Assembly (NCBI GenBank): GCA_963850195.1
Contig: CAWKKD010000004.1
Location: 558,001 to 622,000 of the forward strand
DNA: 64,000 nt
DNA from: Actinoallomurus sp963850195
GTDB lineage: Bacteria; Actinomycetota; Actinomycetes; Streptosporangiales; Streptosporangiaceae
Reading direction: 5' to 3'
The notes beneath the pieces are model-generated. The model was not told the DNA's origin. It did not search any database and was given only the letters and a program-made list of their open reading frames with translations. Both the position numbers and the translations under genes were made by a program. This document shows, piece by piece, positions 44,886 to 53,522 of this stretch. The first letter of the stretch is position 1; each line of letters opens with the position of its first letter.

Positions 44886-46016
44886 CTACGTATTCGTCTG
44901 ACTACTTTTCGCGATCACCGTGTCGCGTGCCGAAAGGCATCGGATGAGCGGGGGCGCCAGCGCGACCACGGCGAACAACCGCAGGCTCTGCAGGCTCGAG
45001 ATCAGCGCGACGTTGGCATGGGTGGCCACGGCGGTCGGCAGCACCGAGTTGATCCCGCCCGGCGCGGTCGCCAGGTACGTGTCCGTGTACGGCAGGTGCG
45101 CGAGCCCCGAGAGGGGCCACGCGAGCAGGGCGCAGGCCAGGCTGAGGGCGAGCGTGCCGGCCAGCAGCGGGACGAGCAGGCTGCGGGCGTGCCGCAGCGA
45201 CTCACGGCTGAACCGCAGGCCGATCTCCAGCCCGATGCCGGTGAACACCAGGTCCTGGAGGACCCCGGCGGGCGCGAACCCGTGCGCGGCGCCCGTGACG
45301 GTCACGATCGCGGCCGACAGCATGGGCCCCAGCATCAGCGGCGCGGGCAACCGCAGCCACCGCCCGGCGCGTACGCCCAGCAGCACGACCGCGCACAGCA
45401 CCAGGAGGCCGGTCCCCTGACCGGCTCCGCCGACCAGAAGCGGTGGCCCGGCGGACGTACGCGCGGCGGCGGGGCCGAGCAGGGGAACGACGAGGGGCGC
45501 GGTGCTCGCGATGACGCCGACCCTGAGGTACTGCGCGATCGCGACGAGCCTCGCGTCAGCCCCGAGGTCGTCCGCCACGGCCACCATCGCCGACGAGCCG
45601 CCCGGCGCCATGGCCAGCGTCGCCGTGGTCCGGTCGATCGGAACGGACCGGCACAGCAGGTACGCGGCACTCACGCTGAGGACGACCGTCACGGCGGTCA
45701 CCGAGACGAGCGGCAGCAGGGCAGGCGCGACACGTGCCAGCGCCGCCGGGTCGAGGTGGCTCCCCATCAGCACCCCGGCCAGGGCCTGGGAGATCCGGTA
45801 GGCGGGCCGGGGAAGCTCCGCCGCCGGGGCGCCGGCCAGCGCGAAGGCCATTCCGGTGAACAGCCCGGCCAGCATGTGCGGCGCGGGGACCCCGGCCGCC
45901 CGGGCCCCCGCGCCGACGATGACCGCGATGAGCGCGATGACGGCGATGACGGCGATCCAGAGTCGGAGGGAGACTCTGCTCGCCGCCGGGGCGTGGAGCC
46001 CGGATCGCCGGGGCAT
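44886..46016 (-). CDS. AbrB-type (PF05145) integral membrane protein
   Basis: A 376-residue polytopic membrane protein with about ten segments in two repeats. Each repeat carries the family's signature: GGSSAMVAVADDLGADARLV in the first, PGGINSVLPTAVATHANVAL in the second. These proteins are often named 'AbrB family transcriptional regulator' or 'ammonia monooxygenase', but the sequence is a membrane protein, possibly a transporter. ATG 46016 is preferred over 46088 since GGAGGGG precedes it and the first helix follows soon after. It lies between the cadherin-like gene and the decayed amidase. Confidence 0.8.
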   Translation of the reverse strand: MPRRSGLHAPAASRVSLRLWIAVIAVIALIAVIVGAGARAAGVPAPHMLAGLFTGMAFALAGAPAAELPRPAYRISQALAGVLMGSHLDPAALARVAPALLPLVSVTAVTVVLSVSAAYLLCRSVPIDRTTATLAMAPGGSSAMVAVADDLGADARLVAIAQYLRVGVIASTAPLVVPLLGPAAARTSAGPPLLVGGAGQGTGLLVLCAVVLLGVRAGRWLRLPAPLMLGPMLSAAIVTVTGAAHGFAPAGVLQDLVFTGIGLEIGLRFSRESLRHARSLLVPLLAGTLALSLACALLAWPLSGLAHLPYTDTYLATAPGGINSVLPTAVATHANVALISSLQSLRLFAVVALAPPLIRCLSARDTVIAKSSQTNT

Positions 46017-46124
46017 GCCGCGTTCCCCTCCGCCGCGCACCCGCTCGGCATCGGACCGAGCCGCGGTACGGAGATGCCGGCCGGGCACCCCTAGGCCGTC
46101 TACCCGGCCACCCTGCTCACATCA

Positions 46125-47089
46125 TCATAGTTTTCCTACTGTTTTAATAGACATTACCGCCGCCCGCTCGATGGCCTCCGCCACGCCGAAGAGCATCCGT
46201 TCGCGTCCGCGCGCGGCGACGAGCTGCAGGCCGACGGGCAGGCCGGCGGGGATCGTCAGCGCCGGGTCGCCGGTCAGGTTCCAGAGGCAGGTCAGCGAGA
46301 GCAGCGCCGACCGGATCTCGGCCTCGACCCCGCCGAACTCCCGCGCACGGACCCCGAGCTCGGTCGCCACCTTGGGCACGGTGGGGAGCGCGAGGACGTC
46401 CACCCGCTCGAAGAGGGCGCCGATCCGGGCGGCGAGCGCCGACCGCCGTTCGACGGCCTGGAGGTAGCGCCAGGCGGGGATGCCCGCGCCCTTCCTCAGC
46501 CGCGCGAGCACCTCCGGGTCGATCGGCCCGGCGCCGGGCTCGATGACGTCGGCGTGCACGGCAGCGGCCTCGCTGAGCTGGAGCGTGGAGAACAGCGCGA
46601 ACAGCTCGCCCGGCGCGAGGTCGAAGGCCAGCTCCTCGACCTGGGGAAACGCGTCCCGCAGCGTACGGCGGACCCGCGCGTCGACGTCCGGGTCGACGGA
46701 ACCGAGCGCGGACGGCGGGAACCAGCCGACGACGGCCCCGTCCGCCACCGGCTCCGTGCCGGCTCGGCCAGCACCGCGTGGGCCAGCGCGGCGTCCCGTA
46801 CGGTGCCGGCGAAGACGCCCACGTGGTCCAGGAGCGGGGCCAGCGGGTGGACGCCGGTCGTGTCGATGTCGTCGAAGACCGGTTTGAACCCGACGACCCC
46901 GCAGAGCGCCGCCGGGACCCGTACCGACCCGGCGGTGTCGGTGCCCAGGGCGAGCGGGACCATGCCCGACGCGACGGCGACCGCGCTGCCGCCGCTGGAG
47001 CCCCCGCTGATCCGGTCCGGGGCGTGCGGGTTGCGCGAGGCCCCGCGGACGGAGCGGTCGCCGGTCGCCCCGTACGCGAACTCGTGCAT
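46125..47089 (-). pseudogene. Amidase-signature enzyme, N-terminally truncated and frameshifted
   Basis: The remaining sequence starts MHEFAYGATGDRSVRG, which in intact amidases lies well over 100 residues into the protein. It keeps the Gly/Ser-rich motif SGGSSGGSAVAVASG and TDTAGSVRVPAALCG, with the two catalytic serines, but the N-terminal catalytic Lys is gone. Near 46762 the frame changes: AHAVLAEPAR continues correctly as TEPVADGAVVGWFPPSAL only in another frame. The C-terminal part then runs on to a stop at 46125. Truncation occurs within a few bases of a 44-bp near-perfect palindrome at 47092-47135. A sequencing error could explain the frameshift but not the missing start. Confidence 0.8.
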
Positions 47090-47091
47090 TC

Positions 47092-47135
47092 GCCATCTAC
47101 CGGGCGAAGACCGCGGTCCTCGCCCGGTAGATGGC
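47092..47135. repeat. 44-bp near-perfect palindrome (hairpin/terminator)
   Basis: GCCATCTACCGGGCGA (47092-47107) and TCGCCCGGTAGATGGC (47120-47135) are perfect complements. The 12 bases between them contain the palindrome GACCGCGGTC, so the whole 44 bp has only one mismatched pair. It lies 5 bp after the end of the TspO-like gene, where it could terminate transcription, and 2 bp from the broken end of the amidase. Confidence 0.8.
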
Positions 47136-47140
47136 AGGGC

Positions 47141-47638
47141 TTACAGCGCGCCCGCGATGACAGCGATCTTGAGGGCCAGCGTGAGCGGCATCCAGATCGC
47201 CCAGGGCCACAGCCAGCGCGCGGCGGTACGGGAGTAGCGGGAGAACGCCCACAGCGTGGTGACGGCGAGCATCATGCCGGTGGCGTCCGTGACGGCGGTC
47301 GCGCGCAGGCTGTCGGTGAACCAGAAGAAATTGGTCTGCAGGACGCCGACGGCGAGCAGCGCCAGCGGAACGCCCACGTCGATGTTGTGCGCGGCCCGCC
47401 ACAGCCGCCATCCCGCGACGCCCATGCTGGGATGGATGATCATCCAAGCGACGATGAACACCCACGGCGGGACGGGAACCCTGGTCAGCCCGATGTCCGC
47501 GGCGGCGTTGGGGTTCAACGCGAAGACGGCCGTACCGGGGATCTGGGAGATCAGCCACGGTACGACGACGAAGAGAACGCCGCTGGGCCAGAAGCGCGGC
47601 AGGGCCCGTGTTGGTGTGGCGTCGGCTGTCGTGTGCAT
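47141..47638 (-). CDS. TspO/MBR-like membrane protein
   Basis: A 165-residue, Trp-rich, five-helix membrane protein. Segments include FWPSGVLFVVVPWLISQIPG, VPVPPWVFIVAWMIIHPSMG, LALLAVGVLQTNFFWFTDSL and WLWPWAIWMPLTLALKIAVI. The P-x-W-V-F-x-x-x-W start of helix 2 and the helix-3 pattern LQTNFFW fit TspO/MBR proteins, which bind porphyrins or other hydrophobic ligands. Similarity is moderate, so the family call is tentative. Its start overlaps the stop of the MarR gene by one base, so the two form an operon. The MarR protein probably controls it. Confidence 0.6.
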   Translation of the reverse strand: MHTTADATPTRALPRFWPSGVLFVVVPWLISQIPGTAVFALNPNAAADIGLTRVPVPPWVFIVAWMIIHPSMGVAGWRLWRAAHNIDVGVPLALLAVGVLQTNFFWFTDSLRATAVTDATGMMLAVTTLWAFSRYSRTAARWLWPWAIWMPLTLALKIAVIAGAL

Positions 47639-48099
47639 CAGGACGGCTCCGATCCAGGGTTCGCGAGCTTGGCGAGAAGATCGTGGAAGGTCTGCCGCTC
47701 CCGCGGCGTCAGTGCGCCGAAGAACGCGTCCGAGGCCTGCCTGCTGACCTGCTCGGCGTCCTGGATCCGCCGATCCCCGGCCAGCAGCAGGTGCACCTCG
47801 ACGGCGCGCCGGTCGTGAGGGTGCGGGACCCGCCGTACGAGGCCCATCGACTCGAGCTCGTTGACCAGCGTGACCATGACCGGCTTGAACACCCCGAGCC
47901 GCTCGCTGAGCCGAGCCTGCACCATCGGCCCGTCGCGCAGGAGGACCAGTACGCCCAGGTGCTGTGCCTTCAGCCCGACCGAGGCCAGCGCCCGCTCGTA
48001 GTGCGCACCGCCGCTCGCGGCGACCCACGACAGGAGAAACCCGGTCCACCGCGCGAGCGCCTCGGGCGGCGCACCGAACCCGACGTCCGAGTCCGTCAT
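47638..48099 (-). CDS. MarR-family transcriptional regulator
   Basis: A 153-residue winged-helix regulator. The DNA-binding core is LSERLGVFKPVMVTLVNELE followed by the wing MGLVRRVPHPHDRRAVEVHL, with DRRA as the family hallmark. Flanking helices form the dimer. It is the first gene of a two-gene unit with the TspO-like protein. A 30-bp inverted repeat starting 17 bp upstream (48117-48146) is the likely operator, so it probably represses itself and the membrane protein until a small ligand binds. Confidence 0.9.
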   Translation of the reverse strand: MTDSDVGFGAPPEALARWTGFLLSWVAASGGAHYERALASVGLKAQHLGVLVLLRDGPMVQARLSERLGVFKPVMVTLVNELESMGLVRRVPHPHDRRAVEVHLLLAGDRRIQDAEQVSRQASDAFFGALTPRERQTFHDLLAKLANPGSEPS

Positions 48100-48116
48100 G
48101 GCCGTGCGTGAATATC

Positions 48117-48146
48117 GTTAATTTTCATAACGTTATGGAAATTAAC
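48117..48146 (-). promoter_or_regulatory. MarR operator, 30-bp inverted repeat
   Basis: The half-sites GTTAATTTTCATAAC and GTTATGGAAATTAAC are inverted repeats with one mismatch in 15. The site is AT-rich and lies 17 bp before the marR start, where it would cover the promoter. Confidence 0.8.
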
Positions 48147-48163
48147 GTTCTTGTCGCGAGACG

Positions 48164-49138
48164 TCAAGCCGCCTCGGTCGGACCGACACCGGCGAAGCGC
48201 GCCAGCACCCCGCGCAGGTGTCGGCTCATCGCGTCGCTGCCCTTGTGCCCGGCGTCGTCGACGACCACGAGCTCGCCATCGGGCCAGGCGCGGGCGAGCG
48301 CCCAGGCAGCACTCAGCGGGCAGCTCAGGTCATGCCGGCCGTGAATGATCACGCCGGGGATCCCGGCCAGGCGTCCTGCGTCGCGGAGCAGTGCGCCGTC
48401 TTCGAGCCAGCCGTCATTGGCGGCGTAGTGGGCGCAGATCCGCACGAATGCCAGCAGGGAGTCCGAGGCGCGGGCACTGTACGGGGCCGGCGCCCCGCTG
48501 GGCTCCAGCGAGAGAACCGCGTCCTCCCAGGCCGCCCACGCGAGCGCGGACCGGGCCCGTACGTCCGGGTCGGCGTCCTCCATGAGGCTGGCGTAGGCGG
48601 CGACCAGGTCGGGTTCGCCTTCGGGGACGGCGTCCCCGAAGCGCTCCCATTCGGCGGGAAAGAGCCGCGCGACGCCTCCGCGGTAGAGCCAGTCGACCGC
48701 GGACCGGCCCATCGGCCAGAACGCCGCCAGCACGAGCTCCGTCACTCGGTCCGGATGGCGTTCGGCGTAGGCGAGCGCGAGCGTGGAGCCCCATGACCCT
48801 CCGAACAGCAGCCAGCGCTCGACCTCCAGACGCTCGCGCAACCGTTCCATGTCCCGCAGCAGGTGCTCGGTCGTATTGAGGCTCATGCCGGTGGCGGGAT
48901 CGCTCGCGTGCGGGGTGCTGCGTCCGCAACCCCGCTGGTCGAACAGGATGATGCGGTAGCGCTCCGGGTCGAATGACCTGGGCGTACCGGACGGGCTCCC
49001 ACTGCCGGGGCCGCCATGGACGATGACCGCCGGCTTGCCGGCCGGGTTTCCGCGCGCCTCCCAGTAGACGAGGTTTCCGTCTCCGGTGTCGAGCATCCCG
49101 TGGTCGTGGGCTTCGGTCGAAGAAAAGGCGGAGGGCAC
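48164..49138 (-). CDS. pip: Proline iminopeptidase (alpha/beta hydrolase, S33)
   Basis: A 324-residue cytoplasmic S33 peptidase. Hallmarks: oxyanion-hole VIVHGGPGSGS, FDQRGCGRSTPHA, nucleophile Ser in FGGSWGSTLALAYA, Asp in HGRHDLSCP and His in DDAGHKG. The cap domain has WEDAVLSLEPSG. The enzyme removes N-terminal proline from peptides. GTG 49138 is the first start. It lies upstream of the MarR unit on the same strand, with the MarR operator between them, and diverges from the ferredoxin-like gene. Confidence 0.9.
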   Translation of the reverse strand: MPSAFSSTEAHDHGMLDTGDGNLVYWEARGNPAGKPAVIVHGGPGSGSPSGTPRSFDPERYRIILFDQRGCGRSTPHASDPATGMSLNTTEHLLRDMERLRERLEVERWLLFGGSWGSTLALAYAERHPDRVTELVLAAFWPMGRSAVDWLYRGGVARLFPAEWERFGDAVPEGEPDLVAAYASLMEDADPDVRARSALAWAAWEDAVLSLEPSGAPAPYSARASDSLLAFVRICAHYAANDGWLEDGALLRDAGRLAGIPGVIIHGRHDLSCPLSAAWALARAWPDGELVVVDDAGHKGSDAMSRHLRGVLARFAGVGPTEAA

Positions 49139-49201
49139 GTGCGCCTACTATGCCGGGCCGGGGCCATGGCAGGATCGCGCCGTGCAGAAGTTCGTGGGCG
49201 C

Positions 49202-49591
49202 ATGAGCCGCCGTACGCGTGAGGAGTCCGGCCGGTGCACGGTCACGGTGTGCCGGGGGTGTTGCTGTGGGACGGTGAAGATCCCTGGGCTCGACCACGCG
49301 GCGCAGGTGGCGCACCTGCGCGGGGAGCTGGCCGGTACGGCTCGGGTGCGGGTGACCGACTGCCTGGACGCGTGCGATCACGCCAACGTCGTCGTGGTTC
49401 AGCCGTCGGCGGCGGGGCGGACGGCCGGTGGGCGGCCTGTGTGGCTTGGGCTGGTCAACGACGCGGACGCGGCCGGGGACATCGTCGCCTGGGTCGGTGA
49501 CGGCGGGCCCGGGGTGGCCGATCCGCCCGCGGTGCTCGACCTGTACGTCTTCACGCCGTCTCGCCGGGTTCGTGAGGCGCTGCCCGGCTGA
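49202..49591 (+). CDS. Thioredoxin-fold [2Fe-2S] ferredoxin-like protein
   Basis: A 129-residue protein with CRGCCCGT near residue 17 and a second Cys pair in VTDCLDACDHANVVVV. This spacing fits the thioredoxin-like [2Fe-2S] ferredoxin family, though the extra neighbouring Cys means the four ligands cannot be assigned with certainty. It has no signal peptide and probably carries electrons in the cytoplasm; the partner is unknown. ATG 49202 is the first sensible start. Its 3' end overlaps the convergent P1-peptidase gene by 41 bp. Confidence 0.75.
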   Translation: MSRRTREESGRCTVTVCRGCCCGTVKIPGLDHAAQVAHLRGELAGTARVRVTDCLDACDHANVVVVQPSAAGRTAGGRPVWLGLVNDADAAGDIVAWVGDGGPGVADPPAVLDLYVFTPSRRVREALPG

Positions 49592-50588
49592 GCAGGGCCA
49601 TCAGGCGGGTGAGCGGTACGGCGTGCAGGGTTCGGCCGCCGGGGCCGGTGGTGGTCGTGGCGGCGAACAGGGAGTTCAGCACCGCCTCCTCGACCGCGTC
49701 GAGCACCGCCTCGAACAGCGGGTCCAGCTCCGCGTCCGGGGCGGCTCCGCGACGTACGCTCACGGCGATTCCGTAGTCGCCGCTGCCGTGGCCGTAGGCC
49801 GCGCCGACCCGTGCCAGCCCGAACACCGAGCGGCGGGCGAGGCGGGTGAGCTGCCGGGCGTCGAGCGGCGCGTCCGTCGCGGTCACGACCAGGCAGGATC
49901 CGGCCTCGGGCGTACGCTCCTCCGTCAGGCCCAGGTCGCGAGGCGTCACCGTACGGCCGAGGACGCGCAGCGTGCCGCCGAAGTTCGCCTGTACGAGCAC
50001 GCCGACGGTGACGGGCCGCCCGGCGATCCGCAGCGCGCGCGAGGACGTGCCGATGCCCGCCTTGAAGCCGAGGGCGCCCAGGCCCGTACCGGCTCCGACG
50101 CAGCCTTCGGCGACCGGGCCGGCCCGCGCGCCGTCGAGCGCGGCGCGTACGTGCTCCTCGCGCACCGGCCGCGTCCGGATGTCGGACAGGTAGCCGTCGT
50201 TGCACTCCCCCACGATCGGGTTGAGGGTACGTACGTCCGCGCAGCCGGGCCGGTCCAGCATCCAGCCGACCAGGGCGTCCGCGACCCGGAAGGCCGACAG
50301 CGTGGAGGTCAGCAGGATGGGCGTCTCGATCGACCCGAGCTCGGCGAGCTGCGTCGTCCCGATCAGCTTGCCGTACCCGTTGCCGGTGAACACCCCGGCC
50401 CGCAGCGGCGCGGCGGGCCTGACGGCCCCGGGGACGATCGCGGTCACGCCGCTGTTGATCAGCGGGGCCTCGCGCACCGTCGTGTGCCCGACCCGTACGC
50501 CGGGAACATCGGTGATGGCGTTGTGCGCCCCGGTCTCGAACCTGCCGGGCGCGATGCCCAGTTCCCGCGCCCGACGAGAGCCCTCCAT
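49551..50588 (-). CDS. P1-family (DmpA/S58) aminopeptidase-like protein
   Basis: A 345-residue protein of the P1/DmpA family. It carries NAITDVPGVRVGHTT at the start, GVTAIVP, VFTGNGYGKLIGTTQLAELG, VGAGTGLGALGFKAGIGTSS and a C-terminal EEAVLNSLFAAT. Members self-cleave to expose an N-terminal nucleophile and act as aminopeptidases, some accepting beta-peptides or D-residues. I did not assign the cleavage site. ATG 50588 lies 5 bp after the stop of proS, so the two are co-transcribed. Confidence 0.85.
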   Translation of the reverse strand: MEGSRRARELGIAPGRFETGAHNAITDVPGVRVGHTTVREAPLINSGVTAIVPGAVRPAAPLRAGVFTGNGYGKLIGTTQLAELGSIETPILLTSTLSAFRVADALVGWMLDRPGCADVRTLNPIVGECNDGYLSDIRTRPVREEHVRAALDGARAGPVAEGCVGAGTGLGALGFKAGIGTSSRALRIAGRPVTVGVLVQANFGGTLRVLGRTVTPRDLGLTEERTPEAGSCLVVTATDAPLDARQLTRLARRSVFGLARVGAAYGHGSGDYGIAVSVRRGAAPDAELDPLFEAVLDAVEEAVLNSLFAATTTTGPGGRTLHAVPLTRLMALLSRAAPHEPGETA

Positions 50589-50593
50589 GAGCG

Positions 50594-52297
50594 TCAGGAT
50601 CCCGCGAGGACGGACTGGACGCGTTCGACCACCTCGTCGAGGGCCACCGTGACGGTCTCGCCCGTGGCACGCGGCGTGAGTTCGACGACGCCGTTGGCGA
50701 GTCCGCGGCGGCCCACGGTGACGCGGTACGGGATCCCGGTCAGCTCGACGTCGCGGAACTTCACCCCGGCGCGTTCGGGCCGGTCGTCGATGATGACCTC
50801 GATGCCGGCGGCGCCGAGGCGTTCGTAGATCTCGTCGCCGGCCTTCGCGGTGTCGGCGTCGTCGGACTGGGCGACGACGACCGCGACGTCGAACGGGGCG
50901 ACGGAGAGCGGCCAGACGATGCCCTTGTCGTCGTGGTGGCACTCGACGATGGCCGCCATCGCGCGCTCCACGCCGATGCCGTAGCTCCCCATGATCACCG
51001 ACGTGCGGTCGGCGTTCGCGTCCAGCACGGTCACGTCCATGGCCTCGGCGTACTTGTAGCCGAGCTTGAAGATGTGCCCGACCTCGATCGTGCGCAGCAC
51101 CCGCAGGGCCTCCCCGCAGCGTACGCACGGCTCGCCGGCGGTGACCTCGCGCAGGTCCGCCCAGGTGCCGACGGCGATGTCCCGGTCGACGTCGACGCCC
51201 CGCAGGTGTACGTCGTCGGTGTTGGCGCCGGTGAACATGGCCCGCCGGCCGCGCAGCGACTCGTCCGCGATGACCGGATGGTCCGTCACGCCGACCGCCC
51301 CCAGGCTGCCCGGCCGCGCGCCGAGAGCGGCCTGGATCTCGTCGGGCCGCGCGGGCCGCAGCGCGCCGGCGGCGGTGGCGTCGGCCAGCTTCTGCTCGTT
51401 CAGCGTGTGGTCGCCGCGCAGCAGGACCAGGGTGAGCCGGTCGTCCAGTACGTAGACGAGCGTCTTGATCTGCCGGTCCGCCGCGGCGCCGTGGCCCGTG
51501 GCCAGGTCCTCGATGGTCCGCGCGCCCGGTGTGTCGAACCGCTCCGGAGCCGGCGGGCCGGAGTCGTCGGCGGACGCGGAAAGCCGCGAGGTGGCCTTCT
51601 CGACGTTGGCGGCGTAGCCGCAGGCCGGGCAGTGCACGACCAGGTCCTCACCGGCCTCCGACGGGCACATGAACTCCGTGGAGGCCGAGCCGCCCATGGC
51701 TCCGCTGGAGGCCTCGACCGGGATCGCCGGGATGCCCAGGCGTTCGAAGATCCGGACGTAGGCCTCGCGGTGACGGTCGAAGGCGACGTCCAGCCCCTCC
51801 GGCCCCAGGTCGAAGCTGTAGGAGTCCTTCATGGTGAACTCCCGGGTCCGCATCAGGCCCGCCTTGGGGCGCGGCTCGTCGCGGAACTTGGCCTGGAACT
51901 GGTACCAGATCTGCGGGAGCTCCCGGTACGAGCGCAGCTCCGCGGCCAGCGTCGCGAAGATCTCCTCATGCGTCATGCCGAGAGCGAGGTCGGCGCCCCG
52001 GCGGTCGCGCAGCCGGAACATCTCCTCGCCCATGACGTCCCAGCGGCCGCTGCGCTGCCAGATCTCCGCCGGATGCATGACCGGGAGGGCGAACTCCTGC
52101 CCGCCGATCCGGTTCATCTCCTGCCGGATGATCTCGATGACCCTGGCACGGACCCGTACCGCGAGCGGCAGCAGCGAGTAGTGCCCGGCCATGAGCTGCC
52201 GGACGTACCCGGCCCGCAGCAACAGCCGGTGGCTCGGCGCGTCCGCGCCCACCGGATCCTCACGGAGGGTCGGAACATGGAGCTGGGACCAGCGCAT
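50594..52297 (-). CDS. proS: Prolyl-tRNA synthetase (bacterial type)
   Basis: A 567-residue class II aminoacyl-tRNA synthetase. Motif 2 region FRDEPRPKAGLMRTREFTMK and motif 3 GSYGIGVERAMAAI are intact. The editing insertion (about 230-400, containing ADRQIKTLVYVL and GDHTLNEQKL) and the C-terminal anticodon-binding domain (VAPFDVAVVVAQ) are present. The start MRWSQLHVPTLREDP is standard. It charges tRNA-Pro with proline and edits misacylated alanine. It is the only obvious core gene here. Upstream lies only about 100 bp to the divergent esterase, too little for a T-box. Confidence 0.97.
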   Translation of the reverse strand: MRWSQLHVPTLREDPVGADAPSHRLLLRAGYVRQLMAGHYSLLPLAVRVRARVIEIIRQEMNRIGGQEFALPVMHPAEIWQRSGRWDVMGEEMFRLRDRRGADLALGMTHEEIFATLAAELRSYRELPQIWYQFQAKFRDEPRPKAGLMRTREFTMKDSYSFDLGPEGLDVAFDRHREAYVRIFERLGIPAIPVEASSGAMGGSASTEFMCPSEAGEDLVVHCPACGYAANVEKATSRLSASADDSGPPAPERFDTPGARTIEDLATGHGAAADRQIKTLVYVLDDRLTLVLLRGDHTLNEQKLADATAAGALRPARPDEIQAALGARPGSLGAVGVTDHPVIADESLRGRRAMFTGANTDDVHLRGVDVDRDIAVGTWADLREVTAGEPCVRCGEALRVLRTIEVGHIFKLGYKYAEAMDVTVLDANADRTSVIMGSYGIGVERAMAAIVECHHDDKGIVWPLSVAPFDVAVVVAQSDDADTAKAGDEIYERLGAAGIEVIIDDRPERAGVKFRDVELTGIPYRVTVGRRGLANGVVELTPRATGETVTVALDEVVERVQSVLAGS

Positions 52298-52399
52298 CTT
52301 TCGGAAACTCCAGGATGATTGAGAGAGAGTTGGACCTCAACTGTCCCAGACCATGCCCGAATATCGCGTGGATCACGAGCTCATCCGAGGAGAACGCGC

Positions 52400-53461
52400 A
52401 TGTCCGATCGATCCCGTGCCACACCGGCGGCCCTCGCGCAGGCCGCGGTTCTTCGGCTCCTGTTCCGGATGCCCGAGCGCGTACGCCAGGCGATCGGCGG
52501 GGGGCCGATCGGCATCGACGGCCAGGAGCTGGCCGTCGACGCCCGGCTCGTGCGCCGGCTCAGCGGGCGCGACGGCATGACCCTGGTCGTGGACGACTCG
52601 GTGGCCAAGTCCCGCGACGGGTTCGAGGCACGGCGTCCGGTGGTCGAGGGCCGCCGGATCGAATCCGTCGCCACGCGCGAGGTCACGATCCCGGCCGAGC
52701 CGGGCGCGATCGCCGCGACCCTGTACACGCCCTCCGGGTGCCCGGAGCCCTCCGGGCTGCTGGTCTACCTGCACGGCGGCGGCTGGGTCATCGGCAGCCG
52801 CGCGGGCTACGACCAGTGCGCGCGTTTCCTCGCGCGGCACGGCGGGGTGCGCGTCCTGTCGGTGGAGTACCGGCTGGCGCCCGAACACCCGTTCCCCGCG
52901 GCCGTCGACGACGCGCTGGCCGCCTTCGAGTACGCGCACGCCCACGCACGTGAGCTGGGCGCCGACCCGGACCGGATCGCCGTGGGCGGCGACAGCGCCG
53001 GTGGCAACCTGTCCGCGGTGGTCGCGCGGGTCACCGCCGCGCGTACGGGCCCGGCTCCGGCGTTCCAGCTCCTGCTCTACCCGGCCGTGGACTTCACCCG
53101 GCGGTACCCGTCGCGCGACCTGTTCGGACAGGGGTTCCTGCTGACCGACGACGAGATGACCTGGTTCTCCGACCACTACGCCGGTTCCGCCGACCGCACC
53201 GACCCGCGGATGTCCCCGCTGCTGGGCGAGGTCCCCACGAACCTGGCACCGGCGTACGTCGCGACGTGCGGGTTCGACCCGCTCCGCGACGAGGGCGACC
53301 GCTACGCCGAGGCCCTCGAAAGTGCCGGGGTGCCGGTCACGCACGGCCGTCAGCGCGACCTCATGCACGGCTACCTGAACTTCGCGGGTCTCGGCGGACG
53401 TTTCCACACCGCGAGCCTCGAGGCCGCCCACGCCCTGCGATCGGCGGTGGGCGACGCGTGA
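52400..53461 (+). CDS. Alpha/beta hydrolase of the hormone-sensitive-lipase family
   Basis: A 353-residue cytoplasmic esterase. It has the HSL-family oxyanion motif YLHGGGWVIGS, YRLAPEHPFPAA, nucleophile Ser in VGGDSAGGNLSA, Asp in FDPLRDEG and His in LMHGYLNF. Such enzymes hydrolyse short or medium acyl esters. ATG 52400 is chosen because GAGGAG precedes it; the longer upstream frame has an unlikely N-terminus. It diverges from proS and converges on the GH64 gene, with a hairpin between. Confidence 0.9.
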   Translation: MSDRSRATPAALAQAAVLRLLFRMPERVRQAIGGGPIGIDGQELAVDARLVRRLSGRDGMTLVVDDSVAKSRDGFEARRPVVEGRRIESVATREVTIPAEPGAIAATLYTPSGCPEPSGLLVYLHGGGWVIGSRAGYDQCARFLARHGGVRVLSVEYRLAPEHPFPAAVDDALAAFEYAHAHARELGADPDRIAVGGDSAGGNLSAVVARVTAARTGPAPAFQLLLYPAVDFTRRYPSRDLFGQGFLLTDDEMTWFSDHYAGSADRTDPRMSPLLGEVPTNLAPAYVATCGFDPLRDEGDRYAEALESAGVPVTHGRQRDLMHGYLNFAGLGGRFHTASLEAAHALRSAVGDA

Positions 53462-53463
53462 GC

Positions 53464-53497
53464 CCGCCTCCGGCCGCGCGGACGCGGCCGGAGGCGG
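53464..53497. terminator. Bidirectional hairpin between convergent esterase and GH64 genes
   Basis: CCGCCTCCGGCCGCG (53464-53478) and its complement (53483-53497) form a perfect 15-bp stem with a four-base loop, directly after the esterase stop and 26 bp before the GH64 stop. Confidence 0.8.
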
Positions 53498-53522
53498 AGG
53501 TCGTTCGTCGGTGCAGGTGGGA

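Noticed and set aside
44886..46016. AbrB-type DNA-binding transcription regulator
   Set aside because: Despite the usual family name, the protein is a polytopic membrane protein without a DNA-binding fold.
52298..52399. T-box riboswitch before proS
   Set aside because: Only about 100 bp separates proS from the divergent esterase start, and no stem I or T-box sequence was seen.
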